Made by a program: the position numbers and the translations under genes. Under the pieces are notes generated by a model. It saw only the letters and a list, made by a program, of their open reading frames with translations, searched no databases and was not told where the DNA came from. DNA of 56,275 bases, taken from Reyranella soli. GTDB taxonomy: Bacteria > Pseudomonadota > Alphaproteobacteria > Reyranellales > Reyranellaceae. Positions 45,489-53,904 of this stretch are shown here, piece after piece. The stretch lies in the NCBI RefSeq assembly GCF_007992495.1, contig NZ_BKAJ01000087.1:1-56275 (forward strand), written 5' to 3'. Position 1 is the first letter of the stretch. Every line of letters starts with the position of its first letter.

Positions 45489-46142
45489 TCAGCGGGCGTA
45501 CTTGCCGACGATCAGCTGGGCCTTCTGCCATTGCCCGCGATCGAGGTCGAAATCCTTTGCCGGATGGAACTGGCGGACGCGCCATTTCTCCGGCGTGATG
45601 CGCAGCAGGCGCTTGACCAGGGCGTGCTGGGAGCCGTCGCCGGGGTCGCGCACGAACACGCAGTCGTCGCCCGGCCGCACCGGGCGGCTGGGATGGATGA
45701 GCAGCAGGTCGCCCTGCTCATAGGCCGGGCTCATGCTCTCGCCGATGACGTAGCAGCCGTAGCTGTCGCGGACGGACAGAAGGGGCTCCGGCCGGCGCAC
45801 ATAGTCGATCGGCTCATTGGTGATGATAAGCGCACCGCCGCCGCCTTCCGCCGAGGCGTAGACCGGCAGGTCGGCGCGGTCGTCACGCAGCGCCGAACCC
45901 CGCGCATCGCCTCCCGGTCCGCCTCCGGTCGGCGCCGCCGTGGAGCGCAGATCGTCCGGCGACACGCCGAGCAGCGGAGCGAGCCCATGGCGCACCGCTT
46001 CGGGCAACTCGCGCGGCGAGCCGCGCATGAGATACTGTTGCAAGTAGGCATGATTGCGCCCGATCGCCAGCGACAGGTTCTTGAGGTCGAGGTCGGGCCG
46101 CCGCGCCAAGGTATCGACCAGAAGCTTGCGGGGAGCATCCAT
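45489..46142 (-). CDS. S24-family transcriptional regulator
   Basis: The 217-residue protein has an N-terminal helix-turn-helix-like part (LDLKNLSLAIGRNHAYLQQYL) and a C-terminal S24/LexA-type peptidase domain with the catalytic serine in GESMSPAYEQGD and the lysine in HALVKRLLRI. Such repressors are LexA- or CI-like and may cleave themselves under stress. It lies upstream of the oxidoreductase-dehydratase-glycosyltransferase series on the same strand; the palindrome at 45463 and its half-copy at 46212 are candidate binding sites. Confidence 0.85.
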   Translation of the reverse strand: MDAPRKLLVDTLARRPDLDLKNLSLAIGRNHAYLQQYLMRGSPRELPEAVRHGLAPLLGVSPDDLRSTAAPTGGGPGGDARGSALRDDRADLPVYASAEGGGGALIITNEPIDYVRRPEPLLSVRDSYGCYVIGESMSPAYEQGDLLLIHPSRPVRPGDDCVFVRDPGDGSQHALVKRLLRITPEKWRVRQFHPAKDFDLDRGQWQKAQLIVGKYAR

Positions 46143-46404
46143 GCCGGCGCCATCCTGCCAGCCGTGATCGGAACGGTCTACGATGAATTGTACGATTGTC
46201 GCCCCGAATTTTTCCTATGCCAGTTACAGCAGCGCTGCGCAACAAGGCCTGCGCCGGGAGCATTGATATGGTGGAGTGCAGTCGATGACATGATCGTGAC
46301 GCGGGGCTTTGTGTCATGCGCCCGAGGGTCTTGCAAAATGCGTCGCCTTAGGCGTTGATGGGGTCAAGGCTTACACAACCGTTGCGTAGTTGAAGGGAAC
46401 GAAC

Positions 46405-46995
46405 ATGGCGATGACGATGCTGCAGATGGCGGGAGCGACGCCGACACCAGCGACCATGGCCGATGGTGTTCTGCTGATCATCGATGCTCAAAGGGAGTAC
46501 ACCGACGGCCTGCTGCCCCTGCCGGGCGTGCAGTCGGCGGTCGAGGCGTTGGCCGGCCTACTCGAGAAGGCGCGCGCGGCGGGAGCACCGATCGTCCATG
46601 TGCGGCACAAGTCCGGCGGCAAGGCGTTCAATCCCTCGTCGAGCGGCTTCGAGATCGTCGCGCCCCTGACGCCGCGGGCGGGCGAGACGATCGTCGACAA
46701 GGGCCTGCCCAATGCCTTCGCCGGGACCGAGCTTGGCAAGCACCTGACGGCGAGCGGCCGCAAGAACCTGATCGTCGGCGGCTTCATGACCCATATGTGC
46801 GTATCGGCGACGGTGCGGTGCGCAACCGACAACGGCTTCATGAGCACGATCGCGGCCGATACGGTGGCGACGCGCGACTTGCCGGATGCGACCGGCGGCA
46901 GCACCGTCACCGCTGACGACATCAACCGCATCACGCTGGCGGCCCTGTCCGACCGCTTCGCGTGGATCGTGCCGAAGGCGGCGCAGATCCGCTGA
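46405..46995 (+). CDS. Isochorismatase-family cysteine hydrolase
   Basis: The 196-residue enzyme belongs to the isochorismatase-like hydrolases (nicotinamidases, N-carbamoyl amidases and relatives). The catalytic residues are visible as LLIIDAQREY (Asp), VRHKSGGKAF (Lys) and GGFMTHMCVSATVR (Cys). The ATG at 46405 is chosen because GAAGGGAA lies upstream; the open frame starts earlier at a TTG. The substrate is unknown. It is divergent from the S24 regulator gene, with 262 bp between. Confidence 0.88.
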   Translation: MAMTMLQMAGATPTPATMADGVLLIIDAQREYTDGLLPLPGVQSAVEALAGLLEKARAAGAPIVHVRHKSGGKAFNPSSSGFEIVAPLTPRAGETIVDKGLPNAFAGTELGKHLTASGRKNLIVGGFMTHMCVSATVRCATDNGFMSTIAADTVATRDLPDATGGSTVTADDINRITLAALSDRFAWIVPKAAQIR

Positions 46996-47005
46996 GATCT
47001 TTCGC

Positions 47006-47188
47006 TCAGTCCGACGAAAGGATACGGACGGCGCGCTGGTGCGGCGCGCCGCCACCGTCGCTGTCGGCGTGACCCATCAGCGTGATCGCCGCTATCGCCA
47101 CCAGGAGCGCCAGCGAGCTGTAGCCGACCATGGTTGAGCCTCGCCGGCAGGCGAGGAGGCGAACAACGCGGAGCTTGGCGGGCGTCAT
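47006..47188 (-). CDS. Small pilin-like membrane peptide
   Basis: The 60-residue frame has a basic leader (MTPAKLRVVRLLACRR), then GSTMVGYSSLALLVAIAAITLM and a short polar tail. The GSTMVGY-hydrophobic pattern parallels the GATAIEY start of the Flp pilin 160 bp away on the same strand. No strong Shine-Dalgarno sequence is seen, so expression is uncertain. Confidence 0.45.
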   Translation of the reverse strand: MTPAKLRVVRLLACRRGSTMVGYSSLALLVAIAAITLMGHADSDGGGAPHQRAVRILSSD

Positions 47189-47292
47189 CAGGTCAGCCTA
47201 TCGGCTTGGTCGGCCCGCACAATCAGGCAGCGTGTAACGTTGGTAAAGAATGTAGCGGCGGCCCAGGCCGCCCAGCGCACCCGTCAAAAGAA

Positions 47293-47320
47293 ATGGGCGG
47301 CCCGTCGCCGGACCGCCCAT
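47293..47320 (-). terminator. Rho-independent terminator of the Flp pilin gene
   Basis: Read on the minus strand, the perfect 8-bp stem ATGGGCGG / CCGCCCAT (47313-47320 with 47293-47300) is followed directly by TTTCTTTTGA. It lies 24 bp past the pilin stop codon. Confidence 0.8.
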
Positions 47321-47343
47321 GTTCTCGACCAAAGTCGGCGCGA

Positions 47344-47505
47344 TTACATCGCGGCGGCGACGTTGCTCATCAGGTTCGTGACCGAGGTACCGACCGAACG
47401 GAACGCGACGATCGCGGCGACCGAAATCAGCGCGGCGATCAGTGTGTACTCGATGGCGGTGGCACCCTGCTCGCTCTTCATCAAACGACGGAAAATGGAC
47501 AGCAT
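47344..47505 (-). CDS. flp: Flp-family type IVb pilin
   Basis: The 53-residue prepilin is MLSIFRRLMKSEQGATAIEY followed by a single hydrophobic stretch; the GATAIEY motif marks the prepilin cleavage site (after the Gly) of Flp/Fap pilins. The mature subunit polymerises into Tad pili for surface attachment. No Tad assembly genes are in the window, so it is encoded apart from its export machine. A terminator follows. Confidence 0.9.
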   Translation of the reverse strand: MLSIFRRLMKSEQGATAIEYTLIAALISVAAIVAFRSVGTSVTNLMSNVAAAM

Positions 47506-47797
47506 TGGGTATCCCCAAAGAAAAGAACGTTCTTCTGACCTTGACCGGCGTTCTTGTCGTTCGCCCCACGGTTCTGGGGACCATAGAGCGACCTGACCCG
47601 AACGCTGGGATGTGAATGCGTCCCTGACCTCATTAAATGGTTGAGGTCTGAGGCCTAACATATTGATAACGAAGAGGCCCTCAACGCGATAATTGTATCA
47701 ACTTCATCATTGGCACTGAACCTTCGGCCAGCTGTACTTTTGCAGGCCCAATGCGATCCAAACGCGTGTTATCGTTCCTCAACATGGGAGGCATGTC

Positions 47798-48604
47798 ATG
47801 AAGTCAATTCTGACAATGGCCTGGACGGCAGAAGACCCGTCGGCATTTGATCTCGCCGCGAAGCTCGCGCGGACCTTCGACGCCAAGCTAGTTGGCCTTG
47901 AGCCGCCGTCCTATGGCGTCATGAGCATGGCCTGGGCCGACGCCGGCATGGGCGCGCCGATCGGCGGCGGCCTGGCCGAGGACGCCGAGGAACGCCAGCG
48001 GGTCGCGGCCGTGAAGCAGGCCTTCGAGCAGCGCGCAACCGGGCTCAATTCGGAATGGCGCTCGGCCGACGACAGCGGCCCGACCGCCATCGGCACGATC
48101 GGCCGCGCCTATGACCTGATCGTCATGCCGCAGCCCGGGGCGCTGCCCAAGATGCCGGAGAGCGTGTTCGAGACCGCGCTGTTCGATTCCGGCCGGCCGG
48201 TGCTGGTGGTGCCGCCGGGCTTCGGCGGCATGGTCGGCAAGCGCATCCTGTTCGCCTGGAACGGCTCGACTGAGAGCGCACGGGCGATTTCGCTCGCCAT
48301 GCCGGTGCTGAGCGGCGCCGAATCGATCGACGTCTTGAGCGTCGACGGCGCCATGGTGCCGGGGCCGAGCGCGGCCGAGATCGCCGAATCGCTCCGGAGC
48401 CACGGCCTCAACGTCACCAGCCAGCACGTCAAGCCGGGCAATCGCTCGGCCGGCCAGACCATCGTCGACACGGCGGTGAGCGGCGGCGCCGACCTGATCG
48501 TCAAGGGCGCCTACACGCAAAGCCGGCTTCGCCAGATGATCTTCGGCGGCATGACCCGCCATCTCATCCTCAATTCGACCCTGCCGGTCCTTTTCTCGTA
48601 CTGA
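47798..48604 (+). CDS. Universal stress protein, double-domain type
   Basis: The 268-residue protein has the UspA fold twice. The second half contains RILFAWNGSTESARAISLAM and ends with GGADLIVKGAYTQSRLRQMIFGGMTRH, which carries the glycine-rich nucleotide-binding pattern; the first half is degenerate. Such proteins are cytoplasmic stress factors. GGGAGG precedes the ATG. A perfect 22-bp palindrome lies 11 bp past the stop. Confidence 0.9.
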   Translation: MKSILTMAWTAEDPSAFDLAAKLARTFDAKLVGLEPPSYGVMSMAWADAGMGAPIGGGLAEDAEERQRVAAVKQAFEQRATGLNSEWRSADDSGPTAIGTIGRAYDLIVMPQPGALPKMPESVFETALFDSGRPVLVVPPGFGGMVGKRILFAWNGSTESARAISLAMPVLSGAESIDVLSVDGAMVPGPSAAEIAESLRSHGLNVTSQHVKPGNRSAGQTIVDTAVSGGADLIVKGAYTQSRLRQMIFGGMTRHLILNSTLPVLFSY

Positions 48605-48614
48605 GTCTTCCGGA

Positions 48615-48636
48615 CGGCCGGCTCATGAGCCGGCCG
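48615..48636. repeat. Perfect 22-bp palindrome after the universal stress gene
   Basis: CGGCCG-GCTCATGAGC-CGGCCG is its own reverse complement. It begins 11 bp past the stress-protein stop and may act as a transcript end. The central GCTCATGAGC also occurs in part in the palindromic elements at 12-38 and 50224-50343, so it may be a relative of that family. Confidence 0.55.
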
Positions 48637-48719
48637 AAGGCCGGCGGTCCAAAAGAGCGTGAGAAAACGCGGCACTGCAGCGCCGCGCCTCCAGCGAAGA
48701 CCATGCTAGAACCCGCGGC

Positions 48720-50219
48720 ATGGCCGCAGCCCCTCGTTCGACCGACGATGCGCGACGCGTGCGCCGCGTGCTGGGCGTGCTCGTCGTTGCTGCCCTCGTT
48801 GCGGCGGCCGCCGTCTTCGCGGTGGTGCGCGAGGAGATGCCGGCGAGCGGACCGACGGTCGACGAAAAGATCGCCGTTCTGCGCACCGAGCGCGCCAGCC
48901 TGCAGGCCCGCGCCGACAGCGAAGCACGGATCGGCCTGCTGTCCGACTTTCGCACCGCCAGCCTGTTGTTCGATGCGTTGGCAGTGCGTTCGGATTCCGA
49001 CGGCGATCGCGCCTTCGATCTCGTGCCGGCCTTCCGGCGCCAGGCGTTCGGCGAGCTCGATGCGCTGAACACCGCTCTCAAGGACGCGCTCGACAGGCCG
49101 GGCGAGGGCGCGCGGCTCGCCGCCCACAAGGCGGCCGCGCCTGCGCTGGCGCGGCTCGACCGCATGGCCGCCGATGCCGGGCCGCTCGTGCTCTCCTATA
49201 CGCCGCGCTTCGTGCCGCCGCGCCGCGCCACCGGCGAGCTCACGCTCGCTCCCGGCACGCCGGGCACCGCGCCACAGGGCACGTTGCGGCTCGACAGCCC
49301 GGGCGGATCGGCAGCCCATCCGACCGCGCAGGCCGTGCCGCGTTACGCGCCGGATTTCACCTCGTCGGGTGACGACGATCCGCCGCTGCAGATCGAGATC
49401 GTGGGCTCCCATCTCGCCTCGGCCGGCGGTCCGCCGCCCGTGCTGTCGATCGGCGCGTGGCGCGGACAGGCGACGGTGATGCCCGAGCGGCTGCGCTTTT
49501 CGGTGCCGCGCGCGGCCTTCCCAACCGACGCGCGGCGCACCAGCTTCGCGGCGGCCACGCTCTCCGTCAGGCGCGGCTCGCGCACTGTGTTGTTCCAGCT
49601 GCTGTTCACCGTGCTACCCGACCGTCCGGGTTCGTTCGCCTTCGACCAGCGGGTGGTCACGACGACGCTGGAATCCAACACCCTTGTGTCGCCCGAGATC
49701 CTGTCGCGCGCGCCCGCGGGCGAGACGCGCACGGTGCGCCGCTGCTTCGACCCGCCGGCCGGCTGGCGCTTCGACAAGGAGCGCCAGCGCGTGGTCATCG
49801 TCGAGCGGCTGGGTTGGCAGGAAGACGTCAGCGATCCGACCATGAACGCGGGTTCGGTCGAGTTCGTCCCGGCGGATGGGCCCGGGCAGGTCTGCATCGC
49901 CGTGATCGCCCGCCCGGTCATGCGCGGCGCGCGGACGGCGACGATCGGCCGCTTCGAGGCGACGCTGGTGCGCGACCGGCCGAGCGAGACGGCGGTGAAG
50001 AGCGGCGTTCGCGCCCTCGACTGGCGCGAAGCCGTGCGTGTGCCGATAGAACCCGACATGGTCGAATGGAAGCTCTACATGCGCCTGTTCGACGATATCG
50101 ACCGCGAGTTCGCCGGCGATGCCGATTCCGGCCTGCCGCGCGTCAGCATGCCCTTCCTCAGCATCGGCGTTGACGGTCACGCGCTCGTCCTGCGCGCCGA
50201 CCCGACAGCGGAACCTTAG
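48720..50219 (+). CDS. Membrane-anchored protein of unknown function
   Basis: The 499-residue protein has one N-terminal membrane helix (VLGVLVVAALVAAAAVFAVV) after a basic leader, then a short helical segment (TERASLQARADSEARI) and a large, probably periplasmic part rich in beta-prone stretches. It ends PFLSIGVDGHALVLRADP. I recognise no family. It stands alone between the stress gene and the palindromic repeat cluster. Confidence 0.6.
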   Translation: MAAAPRSTDDARRVRRVLGVLVVAALVAAAAVFAVVREEMPASGPTVDEKIAVLRTERASLQARADSEARIGLLSDFRTASLLFDALAVRSDSDGDRAFDLVPAFRRQAFGELDALNTALKDALDRPGEGARLAAHKAAAPALARLDRMAADAGPLVLSYTPRFVPPRRATGELTLAPGTPGTAPQGTLRLDSPGGSAAHPTAQAVPRYAPDFTSSGDDDPPLQIEIVGSHLASAGGPPPVLSIGAWRGQATVMPERLRFSVPRAAFPTDARRTSFAAATLSVRRGSRTVLFQLLFTVLPDRPGSFAFDQRVVTTTLESNTLVSPEILSRAPAGETRTVRRCFDPPAGWRFDKERQRVVIVERLGWQEDVSDPTMNAGSVEFVPADGPGQVCIAVIARPVMRGARTATIGRFEATLVRDRPSETAVKSGVRALDWREAVRVPIEPDMVEWKLYMRLFDDIDREFAGDADSGLPRVSMPFLSIGVDGHALVLRADPTAEP

Positions 50220-50223
50220 GTAC

Positions 50224-50343
50224 CGGAGCGCGGGCCTCCGGCCCGCTCATCTCTTCGGAGCGCGGACCTCCAGGTCCGCATCATGATCATGAGCGGACCT
50301 GGAGGTCCGCGCTCCACATGAGCGGGCGCGACGCCCGCGCTCC
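50224..50343. repeat. Cluster of four palindromic intergenic elements
   Basis: Four units of about 27 bp stand in a row. Each has a stem of 7-8 bp: GCGGGCC/GGCCCGC near 50231-50247, GCGGACCT/AGGTCCGC at 50262-50279 and again in inverted orientation at 50293-50310, and GCGGGCG/CGCCCGC near 50321-50337. Units two and three also form one perfect 23-bp inverted repeat (50257-50279 with 50293-50315) around a 13-base loop. GGAGCGCGG and GCTCAT or ATGAGCG flank the stems. The stem bases differ between copies but stay complementary. The cluster separates two convergent genes. Confidence 0.8.
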
Positions 50344-50344
50344 C

Positions 50345-51547
50345 TTACCGCCCGCGCGCTTCGAGGCGGAGGCGGCGTTTGCCGGCGGCGTCCGTCAGGT
50401 CGAGGGTGGTGCCGGCGAGCTGCGCCTCGCGCACCGCCGACAGCGCATCGAGGAAGCGTTTCTCGGCAGCAGCCAGCGCCGGTGCGCAGCTGGCCAGGGT
50501 CGTCGCCGCCGGCTCGAAGCGCAGCCCGTCGGGATCGAGCTGGTAGCTGCCGGTCAGCGCATTGCAGCCGGTCGAGCCGCTGAACTTGCCGTCATCGTCG
50601 AGCCGCAATCGCGGCCGTTGCCGCCAGTCGTCGTAGACCGGCTTCTCGCCGTCGATCTCGAGCACCCGCCATTCGGTGTCGCGCAAGGCCGAGCTGCGCG
50701 GCGCCAGCGGCGGGCAGGCGCCGTCGCGCTTGAGGCTGAGGAAGCGGTCGGCCTGAACCTCGCCGGAGGCGAAGCGGCCGACGATCTCGACATAGAGCTG
50801 CGCTTCCTTGGAAGGCGTGGCTTCGGTCCAGGCGCGTTCGAGGTCGGGCTCGGCGCCGCCCGGCGCCAGCTCGAAGGTGCGGCCGGTGAGGCACTCGGTG
50901 AACAGGCCGCCAGTCTGCGTGTCGCGATAGAGGCCGCTCAGGCGAAAGCGGTCGTCGATCGGATCGGCGGTGGCGGCGCGCTCGAGCTCGCTGCCGTTCT
51001 CGGCGACCAGCTTGTCGCCGTTGGCCTCGCGGAAGACACGCCGGGGAACCACGCCGCCGCGCAGCACCATGCGCACGCCGCCATCGACCTCCTGTGCCCA
51101 TTGGCCGAGATCGACGGTCTCGCTGGCGCCGCTGCGCTCGCGCAGGCGGAAGATGCCGTCGGGGAACAGGGTGACGGTGAGGCCGCCGCCCTGATAGGTG
51201 CGCGGCGGCTCGCCCGGCCGGCCGATGGCATGGCAACGCATGGAGCGGCCGCCGGCCATCAGGGTGGCTTCGCGACCGCGGCCACGCAGTTCGTAGTAGG
51301 AATCGCCAAAGGCAAAACCCGAGCCCGAGGGCTGTCGCGACAGCTCGACCTCTGGCTGGCCCGGCACGCTGATCGTGGCGAGGTCACCGTCCTTGGAGAA
51401 GGCGGCGGAGAAATCGCTGCCGCCGGGGCAGGCATACATCACCTGCAGGCCGGGCGGTTGGGCCTGGGCCGCGGGCTCCGGCGGCGGCGGCGCTTGCGCC
51501 TGTGCCGCGGTAGCGGCGAGCATCGCGAAAAAGGCCAGCCTTCTCAT
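50345..51547 (-). CDS. Exported MliC-META double-domain protein
   Basis: The 400-residue protein has a signal peptide (MRRLAFFAMLAATAAQAQA) and a Pro/Ala-rich linker. A MliC-like domain follows (MYACPGGSDFSAAF, RQPSGSGFAFGDSYYELRGRG, SMRCHA), the fold of membrane-bound lysozyme inhibitors. A META/HslJ-type domain lies at the C-terminus (DTEWRVLEIDGEKPVY, FSGSTGCNALTGSY). It may protect peptidoglycan from lysozyme in the periplasm. Its ATG overlaps the AI-2E gene stop (ATGA). Confidence 0.8.
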   Translation of the reverse strand: MRRLAFFAMLAATAAQAQAPPPPEPAAQAQPPGLQVMYACPGGSDFSAAFSKDGDLATISVPGQPEVELSRQPSGSGFAFGDSYYELRGRGREATLMAGGRSMRCHAIGRPGEPPRTYQGGGLTVTLFPDGIFRLRERSGASETVDLGQWAQEVDGGVRMVLRGGVVPRRVFREANGDKLVAENGSELERAATADPIDDRFRLSGLYRDTQTGGLFTECLTGRTFELAPGGAEPDLERAWTEATPSKEAQLYVEIVGRFASGEVQADRFLSLKRDGACPPLAPRSSALRDTEWRVLEIDGEKPVYDDWRQRPRLRLDDDGKFSGSTGCNALTGSYQLDPDGLRFEPAATTLASCAPALAAAEKRFLDALSAVREAQLAGTTLDLTDAAGKRRLRLEARGR

Positions 51548-52587
51548 CGCCGCGGCTCCGGAATCCTGCCGTCGGAAGACAGCAGCACGGCAATCGGCCG
51601 CGTCGTTTCGAACTGGGCCAGCACGATCAGGCTGACGACGGTGATGGGCACGCACAGGAACATGCCGACGACGCCCCATATCGTGCCCCACACCACCAGC
51701 GAGACGATCACCACCAGCGGCGAGAGGTTGAGCGAGCGGCCCATGATGGCGGGCTCGACCACGTTGGCCGTCACGACCTGGATGGTGCCGAAGACCAGCA
51801 GCACGATCAGGAAGGGCGTCAGGTTGTCGAACTGCACCAGCGTCAGCACGGCTGGCGCGACGATGGCGAGAATCGAGCCCACGGTTGGGACGTAGTAGAA
51901 AAAGAACACCATGACCGCCCAGAAGGCGGCGAAGTCGACACCGACCGACGCCATCACGCTGTAAGCCAGAGCCGAAGTGATGGCTGCGAGCGTGGTTTTG
52001 ATCCGGATATAGACCCGGATGTCATGGTCGATCTGGTCGAGCACCGCCTCGACACGTTCCTGGTTTCCACTAGAGCCCAGAACGATGGCGAGCTTGCGGC
52101 GAAAGCGGACCTGTTCGACGAACAGGAAGCCTGCGTAGATCACGACGATGCCGGCCACGCTCACCACCGAGGCGGCGGCCGTGGCAATGCTGCTCAGCGT
52201 GTCGGCGAGGCTGATGCGATCGAACAGCTCACCGATCGTCGGCGCCTGCTCGACACCGACCAGATGCGCGCCTTCGTTGATCAGAAGCTGCAGGCGACGT
52301 TCGTAGTTCGGCGCGGCGGCGATCACGGCGGTGACGTTGCGCCCGATGGTGCGGCCGACCACCCACAGCAACCCGCCCATGATGCAGACCGCCGCCACCA
52401 GGGCGAACGGCCGCGGTAGGCGCAGGTGGCCGACGCGCGGATTTTCGAAGGCGTCGGCCAGCGCGTCGATCATGTACCAGAGCACGATGCCCAGCACGAA
52501 CGGCAGAAGCAGGCCGCGACCCGCTACGAGAAGGTACATCGTGGCCGCAACAACGATGGCCCAGAGGGCGGCGCGCTGGAGGGTCAT
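51544..52587 (-). CDS. AI-2E family transporter (PerM-like)
   Basis: The 347-residue polytopic inner-membrane protein has the AI-2E/PerM family layout: helices at the N-terminus (LWAIVVAATMYLLVAGRGLLL), a central soluble stretch and a group of C-terminal helices including YYVPTVGSILAIVAPAVLTLV and PAIMGRSLNLSPLVVIVSLVVWGTIWG. Members export small molecules or act as antiporters; the substrate here is unknown. It is translated in step with the MliC-META gene. Confidence 0.9.
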   Translation of the reverse strand: MTLQRAALWAIVVAATMYLLVAGRGLLLPFVLGIVLWYMIDALADAFENPRVGHLRLPRPFALVAAVCIMGGLLWVVGRTIGRNVTAVIAAAPNYERRLQLLINEGAHLVGVEQAPTIGELFDRISLADTLSSIATAAASVVSVAGIVVIYAGFLFVEQVRFRRKLAIVLGSSGNQERVEAVLDQIDHDIRVYIRIKTTLAAITSALAYSVMASVGVDFAAFWAVMVFFFYYVPTVGSILAIVAPAVLTLVQFDNLTPFLIVLLVFGTIQVVTANVVEPAIMGRSLNLSPLVVIVSLVVWGTIWGVVGMFLCVPITVVSLIVLAQFETTRPIAVLLSSDGRIPEPRR

Positions 52588-52680
52588 GGGCGTCTATAGT
52601 ACCCTGAGGTGCGGTCGCGCCGCTCCAAGAAATGAAACGCGGCGTCCGGCAGGCCCACTCCGGCCTAGGGGAGATGACAA

Positions 52681-53061
52681 ATGACGGATCTGTTGTTCGG
52701 CTTTCAGGGACGGGCCAACCGCGCCAAGTTCTGGCTGGTCGCGCTCGGCATTCTTGTCGTGGAAGTGATCCTCTTCGCCGTGATTCTCGGCGGTGCGGCG
52801 ATGTCGGGAGATCCCGAACAGATCGCTGCGGCGATGGGGCCGGTTGCCAGCATCATCGTCCTGATCTTCGCCGTGGTGGCGACCTGGATATCGATCGCCG
52901 TCGCGGTGAAGCGCTATCACGACCGCAACAAGAGCGGCTGGTGGGTGCTGATCGTCTTCGTGCCTGTCATCGGCGGGCTGTGGTACCTGATCGAGTGCGG
53001 CTTCCTGCGCGGCACGTCCGGCCCGAACAACTACGGTCCCGATCCGCTGGCCATGGCCTGA
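52681..53061 (+). CDS. DUF805-family membrane protein
   Basis: The 126-residue inner-membrane protein shows the DUF805 pattern: FGFQGRANRAKFWLVALG at the N-terminus, KRYHDRNKSGWWVL in the loop, and GLWYLIECGFLRGTSGPNNYGPDP at the end. Function is unknown. GGGGAGA lies upstream of the ATG. Its 3' end overlaps the convergent small gene. Confidence 0.9.
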   Translation: MTDLLFGFQGRANRAKFWLVALGILVVEVILFAVILGGAAMSGDPEQIAAAMGPVASIIVLIFAVVATWISIAVAVKRYHDRNKSGWWVLIVFVPVIGGLWYLIECGFLRGTSGPNNYGPDPLAMA

Positions 53062-53309
53062 TCGCGGGTCGAGCGCGGCCGGATATTGGCGCGGCGCAGC
53101 GCCGCCCGGCCGCGTTCGGTCAGCTCGACACGATGCTCGCCGCGGTCGCCGCCGCATTGGCGGATCAGACCGTCGGCGCGCGCGTCCTCCCACACCGGAA
53201 AGCGTGGGCAGGAGCTACGCCAGGCGTCCATGACGTCCTCGCGGCTGCGTGGCCGGTCGGCGACCCACTGCAGGAACTGGATCATGATCAGGCTTGGCTG
53301 GCTCGGCAT
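53031..53309 (-). CDS. Small winged-helix-like protein
   Basis: The 92-residue protein (MPSQPSLIMIQFLQWVADRP, AWRSSCPRFPVWEDA, GEHRVELTERGRAALRR) ends in the beta-wing pattern of small winged-helix proteins. It has no enzymatic domain and could be a DNA-binding regulator. A second ATG at 53285 (MIQFL) may be the real start. It overlaps the DUF805 gene by 31 bp at the 3' ends. Confidence 0.6.
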   Translation of the reverse strand: MPSQPSLIMIQFLQWVADRPRSREDVMDAWRSSCPRFPVWEDARADGLIRQCGGDRGEHRVELTERGRAALRRANIRPRSTRDQAMASGSGP

Positions 53310-53385
53310 GTCACGGATGCTCCAGGTCGACGCCCGCCAGGATAGCCTGCGAACAGCGAACTTGCAGCGGCGAACTGCATGACCG

Positions 53386-53904
53386 CTATCCTTCGGCCGG
53401 CGGCGATGGGCTGTCGTGCAGATCCGTCTGCGGCTCATGCCGGGCGCGCTGCAGCACGGCAGCCGAGCGGCCGACCAGGAAGGAGGCGCTGATGGTCAGG
53501 CCGAGCTCCATCGTTGGTTGGCTGGCAGGGGCGATCGCGGCGAGGGCGATCTCGATCATCGCCAGGGCAACCAGTGCGACGGCGGCGACGAGGCAATCGC
53601 GGGCTTTCCGCAGTCGTATCAAGCGCCAGCTGTGGTCGACATAGATCCGCAGCCAGTAGCCGCGCGCCGCGCCGGCAAGAGCGGCAATGATGGCGAACAT
53701 CCAGAGGCCGGGATTCTTGAGCTCGCCCCACGTCGGATAGGCGATCAGTGAAAGGGCGGACAGCGCTGCAAGCAGCGCCGTCACGGCGGGCCGCCATTGC
53801 GGAACGATGCGACCGCTGCTTTCGGGTAGCGCTGCCCAGGCCGCGGCGAGTGCGCACAGCAGCATCAGGGCATGCGTGAGATAGACATTGGAGACCAACG
53901 TCAT
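53386..53904 (-). CDS. Small polytopic membrane protein, paralogue 1
   Basis: The 172-residue protein has about five hydrophobic segments and the signature GAARGYWLRIYVDHSWRLIRL followed by KARDCLVAAVALV. The same signature occurs in the proteins at 54747-55211 and 55233-55751, so these three are paralogues. Its ATG overlaps the MORN gene stop (ATGA), fixing the start. Function unknown. Confidence 0.75.
   Translation of the reverse strand: MTLVSNVYLTHALMLLCALAAAWAALPESSGRIVPQWRPAVTALLAALSALSLIAYPTWGELKNPGLWMFAIIAALAGAARGYWLRIYVDHSWRLIRLRKARDCLVAAVALVALAMIEIALAAIAPASQPTMELGLTISASFLVGRSAAVLQRARHEPQTDLHDSPSPPAEG

Noticed and set aside
50224..50343. CRISPR array
   Set aside because: The units are palindromes with changing stems and no regular unique spacers, and no cas genes are near. 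It is a palindromic intergenic repeat cluster.
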